A program made the position numbers and the translations under genes. Source: DASRLE01 sp963825315 (GTDB lineage: Bacteria > Verrucomicrobiota > Verrucomicrobiia > Limisphaerales > Palsa-1400). From it: 64,000 nucleotides of DNA. Positions 17,983 through 27,143 of the stretch are shown piece after piece (position 1 is the stretch's first letter; each line of letters opens with the position of its first letter). Below the pieces are notes generated by a model. The model was not told the origin of the DNA, ran no database searches, and saw only the letters and a program-made list of their open reading frames with translations. The stretch lies in the NCBI GenBank assembly GCA_963825315.1, contig CAWGST010000002.1, forward strand, positions 930,001 through 994,000, in the 5' to 3' direction.

Positions 17983-20637
17983 TCAGCGGCCCTTGAGGGC
18001 GTTTTGCAGCGCGGCTTGCCAGACCTTGTTTGTCGGACTGAGGCGCACCGCTTCCCGCAAAGCACCGAGACCCTCGTCCCGTTTTCCCCGCTGCTCCAGA
18101 AGGCAGAGGCCGAGGTAAAACTGCGCCTCGGCGAATGCCGGTTTGGCGTTAACCACGGCCGAGAAGTGGCTGACCGCCTCCGGGATTTGCCGCAGGTTCA
18201 TCAGGGCCGCCCCCAATTGGAAATGGGTCCGCAGATCGGCGGGATTCAAGCTCAAAGCATCGCGCCCCGCTGTCACCGCATCCTCGTAGCTCATGTGGCG
18301 CAGCGCCAGCCTGCACCAGGTCCGCGCGGCCTCGTCGTCCTCGGGCGCCAGTTCAACCGCGCGTTTGGCGTGGACAACCGCTTCCTCCAACCGATCGCAA
18401 AGCGCCAGGTCCCGGGCCAGTTCGGATTCGATTTGGGCCTCGGCGGGATCATCCTTGATGGCCTGCTCAAGCCGTTTCACAGCCTGCTCCGGATGCTTCT
18501 GGGATTCCACCGAGGCGAGCCAGATCGCGGCCTGGCTGTTGCCGGGATAATGGTGCAGCACGTTCAAGAAGCCTTCAGAAGAGTCCCCCTTCACATAAAC
18601 GAAGTCGGCGATGGCTGACGAAAGCCCGGTTTGGACGGTGTTGGGCCTGATCCAAAACGAGGCGTAAACATTGACCAGCCAGATTCCCAGAGCCACCCCC
18701 AAGACATAACGCGCCACTTTGCCGCGGCCCGCCCAGAATTCAAACCCCAACGCCCCCAGCGCGCAAAACGGCAGCAGGACCGGAAGTCCGTAGAAGGCTT
18801 TGGTCTGCGCGTATGAAGGCACCTTCAAACTCATGCCCAATATGGCAAAAGCAAAAAACCAGCCCAAGCCGATCAACATCAACCACATCAGGTTGGCCGC
18901 GCGAAAGCACATGGCCAGGGCGCGGAGCAACCCGGTCAGCACCAGCGCGGCGGGAACCAGCGCCAGGACAAATCCCACCGCCATCAAATCGTAATTCCAA
19001 GGAGGACGCGCCCAAAAATTGGGCGCGGCGCCCAAAAGGCCGTCGCCCCAAAGGGTCGTATGGAAACCGTCCCAGAAGCTGTGCAAGCCGCTGAAGAACG
19101 GACGGGTCAGCGAATCGCCGAAGGAGAAATAATAACCGGGAGTTTGGAACCCTTTGGCTTGCCACCATGGCGCGACCACTTTCGGGTCCCAGTTGGCAAT
19201 AAAGGGATCGCCGTAATCACGCCACAGCTTTAGGTAATGCCAGCCGCCAATGAGCAGGCAAATCAGCAGTGGCGCGCCAATGGCGCCCAGCCAGACCCGC
19301 GGCGCTCGTTCGCGGCGCAGCATCAGTTTCACCGCCAGCGCGCCCAGTATCGCCGGCACGGCCAGTACAGCCGAGGCTTTGCTCAACAAGGCCAGCCCAA
19401 GCGCAATTCCCAGGACGCCGTGCCATCCCCACCACGGCTGCCCGGTCCGCAACAGGTGCAAACCCAGGCACAACGCGCCCGTGACAAAAAGGGCCGAGAG
19501 CGTTTCATTGGTTGTGTAATGCAATAGACAAATTTGCGCCGGCAAAAACGCGGCCAAAACCAGGCCGGCCAGGGGCTTCTTCCAATCGCCGGGAAAGATC
19601 AGGCGCAGCCCGGCAAAGATCAGCGCCAAATTCACCGCACCGATGGCAAGACTCAGGAACCGCAAAAGCATTATGCCCGAAGGCTGAAAAGCTTCGCAGT
19701 GGCCCAAGCCCAGCAAGGCCGCGGAGATGAGATAATAAAGTGGCGGTTGAAACATTTCCCAACCCTCCCGGGCATCGGGCAGCCGCTGGTGATCTTGAAT
19801 ATAGCGCACGTAAGCCAGGTGATCCGGGCCATCAAAACCGGAAGCGGCCGGCACGAATGGGAAATTGTGCAGGAACAGCAGCGCCCAAACCGCCGCCAGC
19901 AGGACCAAAATCATTTTCGGGAAGCCCGTTGCCGGACCAGAGGATTTAACGCGCCCAATGTGGTATTGAAACAGCGCCACTCCGCAAACGCTTATCGCCG
20001 CAAAAAGGCACAGCCACGGCCAGCATCGCCCCAGCGCGCCGCTGGTTGTCTCCAGCAAAAAAAGCTCGTTGCCTTTCCCCGCCCTGGGCGTCGCTGAGGC
20101 GGCCCGGGCCGCGCGCCAATTGGAACCGGACACGGAAACCTCCCAGGCTTCATCGGATGTGAGCAAAAAGTTTCCCGACTTGAGTTCCAGGCTCAATGCC
20201 GGAGGGCCTGATTGGTTTATGACCGTGACCGAAATCTCATTGGCGCCCTGGCGCAGGAAAGGCCCGATCTCCAATTGCGACGTGGTCTTCCAGTTCCCGG
20301 AAGAAGAAGAGTCGGAGCGCGGGACGACCATGCCATTGACATGAAGTTCGCCGTTGGTCAGGCACCGCCAGGAGAGCAACGCGGCGGCGGGCTTTTCGGG
20401 CAGCACGAAAGCGCGCCGGAAAGTGCCGGCCAATTCAATACCAGAATAAGGACGCTCCTCTGGAGGCAGCGGGTAAACGATCCACTTGCCAGGTCCGGGA
20501 GTCAGAAAGTGGATCTTGGGGTTGAAAACGCAATTCCAAGCGACCAAAGCCAGGGCCGCCAGCGTCAGCGCCGGCGCGCCCCAACGCCATGCCGCCTGCC
20601 ATCGCGGCGGGAGCGAATCAGGATCAAGTGCGGACAC
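17983..20637 (-). CDS. GT39/PMT-like membrane glycosyltransferase with C-terminal TPRs, copy 1
   Basis: The protein has 884 residues starting at GTG 20637; a TAA in frame just upstream rules out an earlier start. After one membrane span (about 20-36) there is an exported beta-sandwich resembling a GH2-type sugar-binding domain (about 60-155; GELHVNG, LEIGPFLRQGANEISVTVINQ). A multi-span region follows, with the acidic loop FDGPDHLAYVRYIQDH (D269, D272) and FQPPLYY typical of PMT/ArnT-like enzymes that use polyprenyl-phosphate sugars. Residues about 700-880 are TPRs. It is a tandem duplicate of the next gene. The sugar acceptor is unknown. Confidence 0.75.
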   Translation of the reverse strand: MSALDPDSLPPRWQAAWRWGAPALTLAALALVAWNCVFNPKIHFLTPGPGKWIVYPLPPEERPYSGIELAGTFRRAFVLPEKPAAALLSWRCLTNGELHVNGMVVPRSDSSSSGNWKTTSQLEIGPFLRQGANEISVTVINQSGPPALSLELKSGNFLLTSDEAWEVSVSGSNWRAARAASATPRAGKGNELFLLETTSGALGRCWPWLCLFAAISVCGVALFQYHIGRVKSSGPATGFPKMILVLLAAVWALLFLHNFPFVPAASGFDGPDHLAYVRYIQDHQRLPDAREGWEMFQPPLYYLISAALLGLGHCEAFQPSGIMLLRFLSLAIGAVNLALIFAGLRLIFPGDWKKPLAGLVLAAFLPAQICLLHYTTNETLSALFVTGALCLGLHLLRTGQPWWGWHGVLGIALGLALLSKASAVLAVPAILGALAVKLMLRRERAPRVWLGAIGAPLLICLLIGGWHYLKLWRDYGDPFIANWDPKVVAPWWQAKGFQTPGYYFSFGDSLTRPFFSGLHSFWDGFHTTLWGDGLLGAAPNFWARPPWNYDLMAVGFVLALVPAALVLTGLLRALAMCFRAANLMWLMLIGLGWFFAFAILGMSLKVPSYAQTKAFYGLPVLLPFCALGALGFEFWAGRGKVARYVLGVALGIWLVNVYASFWIRPNTVQTGLSSAIADFVYVKGDSSEGFLNVLHHYPGNSQAAIWLASVESQKHPEQAVKRLEQAIKDDPAEAQIESELARDLALCDRLEEAVVHAKRAVELAPEDDEAARTWCRLALRHMSYEDAVTAGRDALSLNPADLRTHFQLGAALMNLRQIPEAVSHFSAVVNAKPAFAEAQFYLGLCLLEQRGKRDEGLGALREAVRLSPTNKVWQAALQNALKGR

Positions 20638-20716
20638 GATTTTCGGTTATGCCATCCCGGAACATTGAACACAAAAACCAAAACACAACAGCCAAAAAAA
20701 ACAGCCATCGGCGCGG

Positions 20717-23386
20717 TCAACGGCAGTTGAGGGCGTTTTGCAGCGCGGTTTGCCAGGCCGTGTTTCCCGGATTGAGGCGCGCCGCTTCCCGCAAATGGCC
20801 GAGGCCCTCCTCCCGTTTTCCCGGCTGCTCCAGAAGGCAAAGGCCCAGGAAGAACTGCGCCTCGGCCCATGCTGGTTTGGCATTAACTATGGCCGAGAAG
20901 TGGCTGACCGCCTCCGGGATTTGGCGCAGGTTCATCAGGGCCGCCCCCAGATTGAAATGGGTCCCCAAATCGGTGGGGTTCAAACTTAACGCATGGCGCC
21001 CCGCCGCAACGACAGCCTCGTAGCTTTTGTGACGCAACGCCAGCCTGCACCATCCCTGCGCGACAACCTCGTCTTCGGGCGCCAGTTCAACCGCGCGTTT
21101 GGCGTGGACGACCGCCTCGTCCAACCGATCGCAAAGCGCCAGGTCCCGGGCCAGCTCGGATTCGATTGGGGCGTCGGCGGGGTCGTTCTGGAGGGCCTGC
21201 TCAAGCCGTTCCACGGCCTGCTCCGGATGCTTTTGAGATTCCACCGAGGCGAGCCAAATCGTGGCCTGGCTGTTGCCGGGATAATGGTGCAGCACGTTCA
21301 AAAAGGCTTCAGAAGAAACCCCCTTCACATAAACGAAGTCGGCGATGGCTGACGAAAGCCCGGTTTGGACGGTGTTGGGCCTGATCCAAAACGAGGCGTA
21401 AACATTGAGCAGCCAAATTCCCAGAACCACCCCCAAGACATAACGCGCCACCTTGCTGCGGCCAGCCCAGAATTCAAACCCCAGCGCCCCAATGGCGCAA
21501 AACGGCAGCAGGACGGGAAGTCCGTAAAAGGCCTTGGTCTGAATGGATGAAGGCACCTTGAAACTCATGCCCAATATGGCAAAAGCAAAAAGCCAGCCGC
21601 ATCCAATCAGCAACAACCAAGGCAGGCTGGCCGCGCGGAAACACCTGGCCAGGGCGCGGACCAACCCGGTCAGCACCAGCGCGGTGGGGACCAGCGCCAG
21701 TACATATCCCACCGCCATCAAATCGTAATTCCAGGGAGGACGACCCCAAACATCAATCTTGCCGCCCAAAAGGCCGTCGCCCCAAAGTGTCGTATAAAAA
21801 CCGTCCCAGAAACTGTGCAAGCCGCTGAAGAACGGACGGCTCAGCGAGTCGCCGAAGGAGAAATAGCAGCCGGGAGTTTGGAACCCTTTGGCTTGCCACC
21901 ATGGCGCGAACACTTTCGGGTCCCAGCCCCCAGTCAGCGGATTGCCGTAATCACGCCATAGCTTCAGATAATGCCAGCCGCTCATGGACAGGCAGATCAG
22001 CAACGGCGCGCCAATGGCGCCCAGCCAGACCCGCGGCGCCCGCTCGCGGCGCAGCATCAATCTCACCGCCAGCGCGCCCAATACCACCGGCACGACCAGT
22101 ATGGCTGAAGCTTTGCTCAACAAGGCCAGCCCAAGCACAATTCCCAGGACGCCATACCATCCCCACCACGGCCGTTCCGCACGCAAGAGGCGCAAACCCA
22201 GGCACAACGCGCCCGTGACAAACAAGGCCGAAAGCGTTTCATTGGTCGTGTAATGGAGCAGATAAATTTGCGCCGGCAAAAACGCGGCCAAAACCAGGCC
22301 GGCCAGCGGCTTCTTCCAATCGCCGGGAAAGATCAGGCGCAGACCGGCAAAGATCAGCGCCAAATTCACCGCACCGATGGCAAGACTCAGGAACCGCAAA
22401 AGCATCATGCCCGAAGGCTCAAAAGCCTTCCATCGGCCCAGGTCCAGGAGCTTCGCGCAAATCACGTAGTACAGCGGCGGTTGAAACATTTCCAAACCCT
22501 CCCGGGCATTCGGCAGCCGCCGGTGGTCTTGAATATAGCTTGCGTAATCCAAGTGCTGCGAACCATCGAAACCGGAAGCGGCCGGCACGAATGGAAAATT
22601 GTGCAGGAACAGCAGCGCCCAAACCGCTGCCAGCAGGACCAATATCATTTTCGGGAAGCCCGTTGCCGGAGCAGAGGATATGGTCCAGCCAATGTAGTAT
22701 TGAAACAGCGCCACACCGCAAACAGAGATCGCCGCAAAAAGACACAGCCACGGCCAGCATCGCCCCAACGCGCCGCTCGTTGTCTCCAACAAAAAAAGCT
22801 CGTTGCCTTTCCCCGCCCTGGGCGTCGCTGAGGCGGCCCGGGCCGCGCGCCAATTGGAACCGGACACGGAAACTTCCCAGGCTTCATCGGATGTGAGCAA
22901 AAAGTCTCCCGATTTGAGTTCCAGGCTCAATGCCGGAGGACCTGATTGGTTTACGACCGTGACCGAAATCTCATTGGCGCCCTGGCGGAGGAAAGGCCCG
23001 ATCTCCAATTGCGACGTGGTCTTCCAGTTCCCGGAAGAAGAGTCGGAGCGCGGGACGACCGTGCCATTGACATGAAGTTCGCCGTTGGTCAGGCACCGCC
23101 AGGAGAGCAACGCGGCGGCGGGCTTTTCGGACAGCACGAAATCGCGCCGGAAAGTGCCGGTCAACTTAAAACCAGAATAAGGATGCGCCTCTGGAGGCAG
23201 CGGGTAAACGATCCACTTGCCAGGTCCGGGAGTCAGAAAGTGAATTTTCGGGTTGAAGACACAATTCCAGGCGAGCAGGGCCAGGGCCGCCAGCGTCAGC
23301 CCCGGCGCGCCCCAACGCCAAGCGGCCTGCCAGCGCGGCGGGAGAACCTCGTCCACATCCCACTGGCTGCTTCCGTCGGATATCAT
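20717..23386 (-). CDS. GT39/PMT-like membrane glycosyltransferase with C-terminal TPRs, copy 2
   Basis: The protein has 889 residues with ATG at 23386. The order is the same as in copy 1: N-terminal span, exported beta-sandwich, multi-span PMT-like core with FDGSQHLDYASYIQDH (the second acidic residue of copy 1 is Q here), then TPRs. Differences cluster in the acidic loop and the nearby ICAKLLDLGRWKAF segment, which suggests a shift in donor or acceptor use. The start lies 4 bases after the stop of comB, so the two are probably co-transcribed. Both copies are intact, arguing for selection on both. Confidence 0.75.
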   Translation of the reverse strand: MISDGSSQWDVDEVLPPRWQAAWRWGAPGLTLAALALLAWNCVFNPKIHFLTPGPGKWIVYPLPPEAHPYSGFKLTGTFRRDFVLSEKPAAALLSWRCLTNGELHVNGTVVPRSDSSSGNWKTTSQLEIGPFLRQGANEISVTVVNQSGPPALSLELKSGDFLLTSDEAWEVSVSGSNWRAARAASATPRAGKGNELFLLETTSGALGRCWPWLCLFAAISVCGVALFQYYIGWTISSAPATGFPKMILVLLAAVWALLFLHNFPFVPAASGFDGSQHLDYASYIQDHRRLPNAREGLEMFQPPLYYVICAKLLDLGRWKAFEPSGMMLLRFLSLAIGAVNLALIFAGLRLIFPGDWKKPLAGLVLAAFLPAQIYLLHYTTNETLSALFVTGALCLGLRLLRAERPWWGWYGVLGIVLGLALLSKASAILVVPVVLGALAVRLMLRRERAPRVWLGAIGAPLLICLSMSGWHYLKLWRDYGNPLTGGWDPKVFAPWWQAKGFQTPGCYFSFGDSLSRPFFSGLHSFWDGFYTTLWGDGLLGGKIDVWGRPPWNYDLMAVGYVLALVPTALVLTGLVRALARCFRAASLPWLLLIGCGWLFAFAILGMSFKVPSSIQTKAFYGLPVLLPFCAIGALGFEFWAGRSKVARYVLGVVLGIWLLNVYASFWIRPNTVQTGLSSAIADFVYVKGVSSEAFLNVLHHYPGNSQATIWLASVESQKHPEQAVERLEQALQNDPADAPIESELARDLALCDRLDEAVVHAKRAVELAPEDEVVAQGWCRLALRHKSYEAVVAAGRHALSLNPTDLGTHFNLGAALMNLRQIPEAVSHFSAIVNAKPAWAEAQFFLGLCLLEQPGKREEGLGHLREAARLNPGNTAWQTALQNALNCR

Positions 23387-23390
23387 TTCT

Positions 23391-24170
23391 TCAGGTAGCC
23401 ACTCCTAATCCCAGTCTCATCCTTTCGACCGCGCCGTTGCGTAATTCACCCACCACCTCCAGGACATCGCGTTGCCAGCAAAACGCCACATCATCGCGCA
23501 ATTCAGGATTGGCCAGGAGCCGCCGCGCGTTCCGGGAACGTTGCAGCGTGCCGCCCGGATCCCCTTGCGCGCCGAGGTAAATTTCGCGCGCGATATGGGC
23601 CGAGTCCGCCACGCCATCGCCTTGAAACCGTGTCCAGACCAGTTCGCACAAGGCGCCGGCCGCCCACGTGTCTTCGTAGGCCGCCTCCTCGAAAGTGCCG
23701 GCGCAAACCACCAGCAAGCGGGCCGGCCTCTCCCTTTCAATCCATTCAGCCACGGCAGCCAGGTTTAAAACCGCGCCGGCCAGAATGTGTTGCGCGCCCA
23801 GACAGGCCTGCAAGGCGCGCGTCCCGTTCGTCGTGGTCATGATGATTTCCCGGCCCGCCACGCGCGGGCTGGTGAACTCGCGCGGCGAATTGCCCAAATC
23901 AAAATCGCCCCCCCCTGTTTGCGCCGCGCGGATGCGGACGCCATCGCGCTCGCCGGCCAGCAAAGCGCCCGGATGCCGGCGTTGCAATGCCAGCGCTTCG
24001 GCAATTTCCCTGACCGGGAAAATTCTGACCGCGCCCTGTGCCAGCGCCGCGATCATCGAAGTCGTGGCCCGCAGCACGTCGAACACCACGCAAACCGTCT
24101 CCGGCAATTCATGCGGATTCAGCGCGGAAAATTCGGCCGGAGTGAACAGCACCTCAAGCTTCGTTTGCAT
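23391..24170 (-). CDS. comB: 2-phosphosulfolactate phosphatase
   Basis: The 259-residue protein has the ComB family motifs: VVFDVLRATTSMIAAL (about 28-43), GERDGVRI (about 73-80), FDLGNSPREF, IIMTTTNGTRAL (about 109-120) and FEEAAYEDTWAAGALCELV. ComB hydrolyses 2-phospho-3-sulfolactate to sulfolactate, first described in coenzyme M biosynthesis. In bacteria without methanogenesis it is often kept for sulfolactate production or an unknown phosphatase role. No ComA or ComC is in view. It heads the long minus-strand run that includes the duplicated glycosyltransferases. Confidence 0.88.
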   Translation of the reverse strand: MQTKLEVLFTPAEFSALNPHELPETVCVVFDVLRATTSMIAALAQGAVRIFPVREIAEALALQRRHPGALLAGERDGVRIRAAQTGGGDFDLGNSPREFTSPRVAGREIIMTTTNGTRALQACLGAQHILAGAVLNLAAVAEWIERERPARLLVVCAGTFEEAAYEDTWAAGALCELVWTRFQGDGVADSAHIAREIYLGAQGDPGGTLQRSRNARRLLANPELRDDVAFCWQRDVLEVVGELRNGAVERMRLGLGVAT

Positions 24171-24234
24171 CCCCGGCAGTGTAACGCTCCAAGCGCAAAG
24201 TGCAAACTACTGCGACCCGAAAGCTAATGGATAT

Positions 24235-24660
24235 CTAAATATTCTCCGGTAACAAAGGCACGTTAAGCTTTTTTGCCGCAGCGCGTAATGGTCCGTCAAG
24301 CGACGCCAGCACCGCGCTCTGTCGCATGGCCAATTCGAGGTAGGCGGCATCATACACGGAGAGAGCGTTCTGGCGGGCCAAAGCCAGCGTCTCTCGTCCG
24401 GCCCGACGCGCTGTTTCGGTGTCGGATTCCATGGACATCTTCTCCAACGCTGCCAGGGCCGCAGTAGTGTCTGGTTGCGCGATCCGTTTGCGCCGTTCCG
24501 CAGCCCACAAGGCATTGGCAATCTCCAATGCCCAGTGTGACGGAACAATCGTCCGGTTTCCCGCTTCGATGGAAGCTCGAATGGTTTGGGTGCTGGCGGC
24601 CAATTCGTCCGGCAGCACCCAACTGAGAGCGACCGAGCCGTCAAGAACAATCGCGCTCAT
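24235..24660 (-). CDS. vapC: PIN-domain ribonuclease toxin (VapC-like)
   Basis: The 141-residue PIN protein begins MSAIVLDGSVALSWVLPDE, with the first catalytic Asp at position 7. E46 is in HWALEIANALW. A later acidic site is LSVYDAAYLELAMR, followed by LASLDGPLR. This is the usual four-acid Mg2+ site of VapC RNases, which cut tRNA or rRNA. The gene overlaps the antitoxin gene by 4 bases (ATGA), the standard vapBC order. The RNA target is not predictable. Confidence 0.88.
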   Translation of the reverse strand: MSAIVLDGSVALSWVLPDELAASTQTIRASIEAGNRTIVPSHWALEIANALWAAERRKRIAQPDTTAALAALEKMSMESDTETARRAGRETLALARQNALSVYDAAYLELAMRQSAVLASLDGPLRAAAKKLNVPLLPENI

Positions 24661-24920
24661 CGTCTTCCTGCTTCAATCAACTCCCGATATGAAATCTTCT
24701 CTTTGCCGGGAGGATTGAGCGGATGCCGGCGTGCGATTTCATCAAGTTGCCGAAACGCCTCTTGGATGCTTGCATTGCTGGGCTGATTAAATGGCACAAG
24801 TTGCGCGATGGGCTTTTCATGCCGGGTAATGGTGATCACCTCTCCGCGATTGACTCGCTCAATCAGTTCCGAGAATCTGGTCTTGGCCTCAAAAGCCCCA
24901 AAAATTACTTTTGAATTCAT
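24657..24920 (-). CDS. vapB: Phd/YefM-type antitoxin (VapB)
   Basis: The protein has 87 residues from ATG 24920. The N-terminal Phd/YefM fold is clear: FGAFEAKTRFSELIERVNRGEVITITRHEKPIAQLVP. The C-terminal helix (FRQLDEIARRHPL) should block the toxin. A TTG six bases upstream is possible but the ATG is the better start. It is expected to repress its own promoter at the inverted repeat directly upstream. Confidence 0.88.
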   Translation of the reverse strand: MNSKVIFGAFEAKTRFSELIERVNRGEVITITRHEKPIAQLVPFNQPSNASIQEAFRQLDEIARRHPLNPPGKEKISYRELIEAGRR

Positions 24921-24922
24921 AA

Positions 24923-24963
24923 TCAACTAGTCGTAAACTAGTTTGATGCGGCCTGAAGTGCAA
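24923..24963 (-). promoter_or_regulatory. vapBC promoter and operator
   Basis: On the minus strand, TTGCAC (24958-24963) and TAGTTT (24935-24940) are 17 bases apart, a good -35/-10 pair just upstream of the antitoxin ATG. Two half sites, TCAACTAGT (24923-24931) and ACTAGTTTGA (24937-24946), form an imperfect inverted repeat with ACTAGT cores that covers the -10 box. This suits autorepression. Confidence 0.6.
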
Positions 24964-24980
24964 GGCTTTTTTGTCCAAAT

Positions 24981-25571
24981 TTAAAATTGATCCTGCGACG
25001 GCGCGGGGGCGCTGGCAGGATGAGAGTTCAACTGGCGCACGCCATCCAGTATATAAAACAGGCCCGATACAGCGGTGAAGAAACCGGTCCCCGCCACCAG
25101 ATACCGCAGTGCCTGGGTGTTCCATCCCAGAAGAATCCACAAGATTGTGGCCATTTGCAGGACAGTGGAGATTTTGCCGCTCAGGCGCGCCCGCACTTTG
25201 ACTTTGCCCATCATGTAGTGGATCAGCGCCATGCCGATTAGAATGATCGCGTCCCGGCTCAGGACCGTCACCGTCAGCCACATCGGGATTCGGTCAAAAT
25301 ACCGGTGGTTCTCCAAGCTGAGAAGAATGATTCCCGAAATGAGCAGCAGTTTATCCGCCAGCGGATCCAGAATGGCGCCCAATTCGCTCCGCTGATTATA
25401 GCGCCGCGCCACATACCCGTCCAGGCCGTCCGCCAGGGCCGCAATCGCGAACGACAGCAACGCCCCCAGGCGATACCCTTCCTGCCCGGCGCGCGCGTAG
25501 TAGATGATCTGGCTGATGAAAAACGGCACCAACAGAATCCGCCCAATCGTGATCTTGTTCGCCGTCGTCAT
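24981..25571 (-). CDS. pgsA: CDP-alcohol phosphatidyltransferase (PgsA-like)
   Basis: The start at ATG 25571 (MTTANKITIGRILLVPFF) gives 196 residues, the normal size. The catalytic CDP-OH motif D-G-x2-A-R-x8-G-x3-D-x3-D is complete in DGYVARRYNQRSELGAILDPLAD. Several membrane spans follow. It would make phosphatidylglycerol phosphate from CDP-diacylglycerol and glycerol-3-phosphate, though other acceptors such as inositol phosphate cannot be excluded. It is divergent from the thymidylate kinase gene, 106 bases away, and is upstream of vapBC on the same strand. Confidence 0.88.
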   Translation of the reverse strand: MTTANKITIGRILLVPFFISQIIYYARAGQEGYRLGALLSFAIAALADGLDGYVARRYNQRSELGAILDPLADKLLLISGIILLSLENHRYFDRIPMWLTVTVLSRDAIILIGMALIHYMMGKVKVRARLSGKISTVLQMATILWILLGWNTQALRYLVAGTGFFTAVSGLFYILDGVRQLNSHPASAPAPSQDQF

Positions 25572-25677
25572 GGCTGGAATGTTCCCCCATCGGGCCGGCT
25601 GCGCAAGTTGAAGGTGCAAATCAATGGCCGATTTTGTTTCCCTTTCGATTCCGAAAACCGTAAACAGATAGCCGCGC

Positions 25678-26373
25678 ATGAAAACTTTTGCTGAATTGGG
25701 ATTCCCGGGCCGGTTGATCGCCGTCGAAGGCCTGGACGGCTCGGGCAAATCCACCCAGATTTATTTGCTCAAGCGCTGGCTCGAATTGCAGGGTCTGAAA
25801 GTCTTTTTCAGCGAATGGAATTCTTCGGCGCTGGTCAAAAACGCCACGAGCAAGGGAAAAAAGCGCGAGTTGCTCTCGCCCACCACTTTCAGCCTCATTC
25901 ACGCCACCGATTTTGCCGACCGCTATGAACGGCAGTTGGTCCCCTTCCTCCGCGCCGGTTATATCGTCTTGTGTGATCGTTACATTTTCACCGCCTTTGC
26001 CCGCGACACGGTGCGGGGTTGTCCGGAGGAATGGGTCCGCGGCATCTATAATTTCGCCGCCTTGCCGGACCTGGTGTTTTTCTTCAAGACGCCCCTGGAA
26101 ACTTCCCTGCAACGCATCCTCGACGGCCGCCCGCAGTTGAAATACTTCGAAGCCGGCATGGATTTGCGCCTTTCGACCGATCCCTACGAAAGTTTCCGCA
26201 TTTTCCAGGGCCGCATTCTCGAACAGTATCTGGCCATGAGCGCCGACTTCAAGTTTCTGGCCATTGACGCCAATCAGCCGATTGAAGAGCAGCAAAGCGT
26301 CGTGCGCGATCTGGTGGCCGTCAAGCTGGACCTGGGCAAGTTTGCCTTGCACAGGCCCTATTCCCATTCATGA
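25678..26373 (+). CDS. tmk: Thymidylate kinase-like protein, first of a tandem pair
   Basis: The 231-residue P-loop protein has Walker A in VEGLDGSGKSTQIY (about 16-29) and the nucleotide-binding DRYIFTAFARD (about 102-112), as in dTMP kinases, which phosphorylate dTMP to dTDP. It differs from canonical Tmk after the DRY motif: NFAALPDLVFFFKTPLETSLQRIL is followed by a long segment YFEAGMDLRLSTDPYESF that the next gene also has. The downstream gene overlaps by 4 bases (ATGA), so the two are made together. Confidence 0.8.
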   Translation: MKTFAELGFPGRLIAVEGLDGSGKSTQIYLLKRWLELQGLKVFFSEWNSSALVKNATSKGKKRELLSPTTFSLIHATDFADRYERQLVPFLRAGYIVLCDRYIFTAFARDTVRGCPEEWVRGIYNFAALPDLVFFFKTPLETSLQRILDGRPQLKYFEAGMDLRLSTDPYESFRIFQGRILEQYLAMSADFKFLAIDANQPIEEQQSVVRDLVAVKLDLGKFALHRPYSHS

Positions 26374-27119
26374 AAAACACGCGCCGTCCATCCGCTAAAA
26401 AGAATCTCCGCCGCATCGTCGTGCCCAAGGGAAAGCCCCGCCGCTTTTACGGGCAGGGCGTGCCCGGCGTGGATCTGTCCAAACTGGCCGGCAAGCTTAT
26501 TGTGGTCGAAGGGGCCGACGGCTCCGGGCGCTCCACCCAGATTGCCCGCCTGGTGCAATGGCTGGAGGGCGGCGGACATGCCACCGTGCAAGTCGGCCTC
26601 AAACGCTCCACCCTGGTCAGCGAAGAGCTGGACCAGGCGCAGCAGGGAAATATCTTGAGCCATACCACCTTGAGCCTGTTTTACGCGACCGATTTCGCCG
26701 ACCAATTGGAGAATATCATTTTGCCCAGCTTGCGGGCCGGTTTCATGGTCCTGGCCGACCGCTACATTTACACCCTGATGGTGCGCGACATGGTTCGCGG
26801 CATTGACCTGGCCTGGCTCAAAAACCTCTACGGCATCGCCCTGGTGCCGGACGCCGTTTTTTATCTCAACGTCGAGCCTCAGGAGTTGGTGCAGCGCAAT
26901 TTCGCCAAAAACCAGTCGCTCGACTATTGGGAAAGCGGCATGGATTTGGGACTGTCCCGCGATATGTTTGACAGCTTTCTGCAATACCAGGACCGCGTCG
27001 CCGCCAAATTCAAGGAGTTGCAGGCCACTTACGGATTTACCATCCTCGATGGCCGGCGTTCCCCGGAGGAGATTCACATTGAACTGCGCCGCCGCATTGC
27101 CGGCGTCCTCACCGCATGA
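26370..27119 (+). CDS. Thymidylate kinase-like protein, second of a tandem pair
   Basis: The protein has 249 residues. A basic extension of about 25 residues (MKNTRRPSAKKNLRR) precedes the P-loop VEGADGSGRSTQIAR. The DRY motif is ADRYIYTLMVRD and the shared segment is YWESGMDLGLSRDMFDSF. The same fold and special insert as the upstream gene show that the two arose by duplication, but identity is modest, so the split is old. Coupled translation suggests a heterodimer or two related substrates. It is followed by a ROK kinase 24 bases later. Confidence 0.75.
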   Translation: MKNTRRPSAKKNLRRIVVPKGKPRRFYGQGVPGVDLSKLAGKLIVVEGADGSGRSTQIARLVQWLEGGGHATVQVGLKRSTLVSEELDQAQQGNILSHTTLSLFYATDFADQLENIILPSLRAGFMVLADRYIYTLMVRDMVRGIDLAWLKNLYGIALVPDAVFYLNVEPQELVQRNFAKNQSLDYWESGMDLGLSRDMFDSFLQYQDRVAAKFKELQATYGFTILDGRRSPEEIHIELRRRIAGVLTA

Positions 27120-27143
27120 ACTCTCAACCCCCCGCTTGCCGCC

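Larger units (their letters stand above)
17922..23386 (-). repeat. Tandem 2.73-kb direct duplication (two glycosyltransferase/TPR genes plus flanks)
   Basis: Units of about 2.73 kb lie head to tail. Stop codons are at 17983 and 20717 (offset 2734), and the 3' flank word TCCCGGAACATTGAAC recurs at 17922 and 20655 (offset 2733). High identity runs over the whole coding region and into the 3' flank, while the first ~13 codons differ. The unit border falls in the region used as the start of the downstream CNNM gene. Confidence 0.85.
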
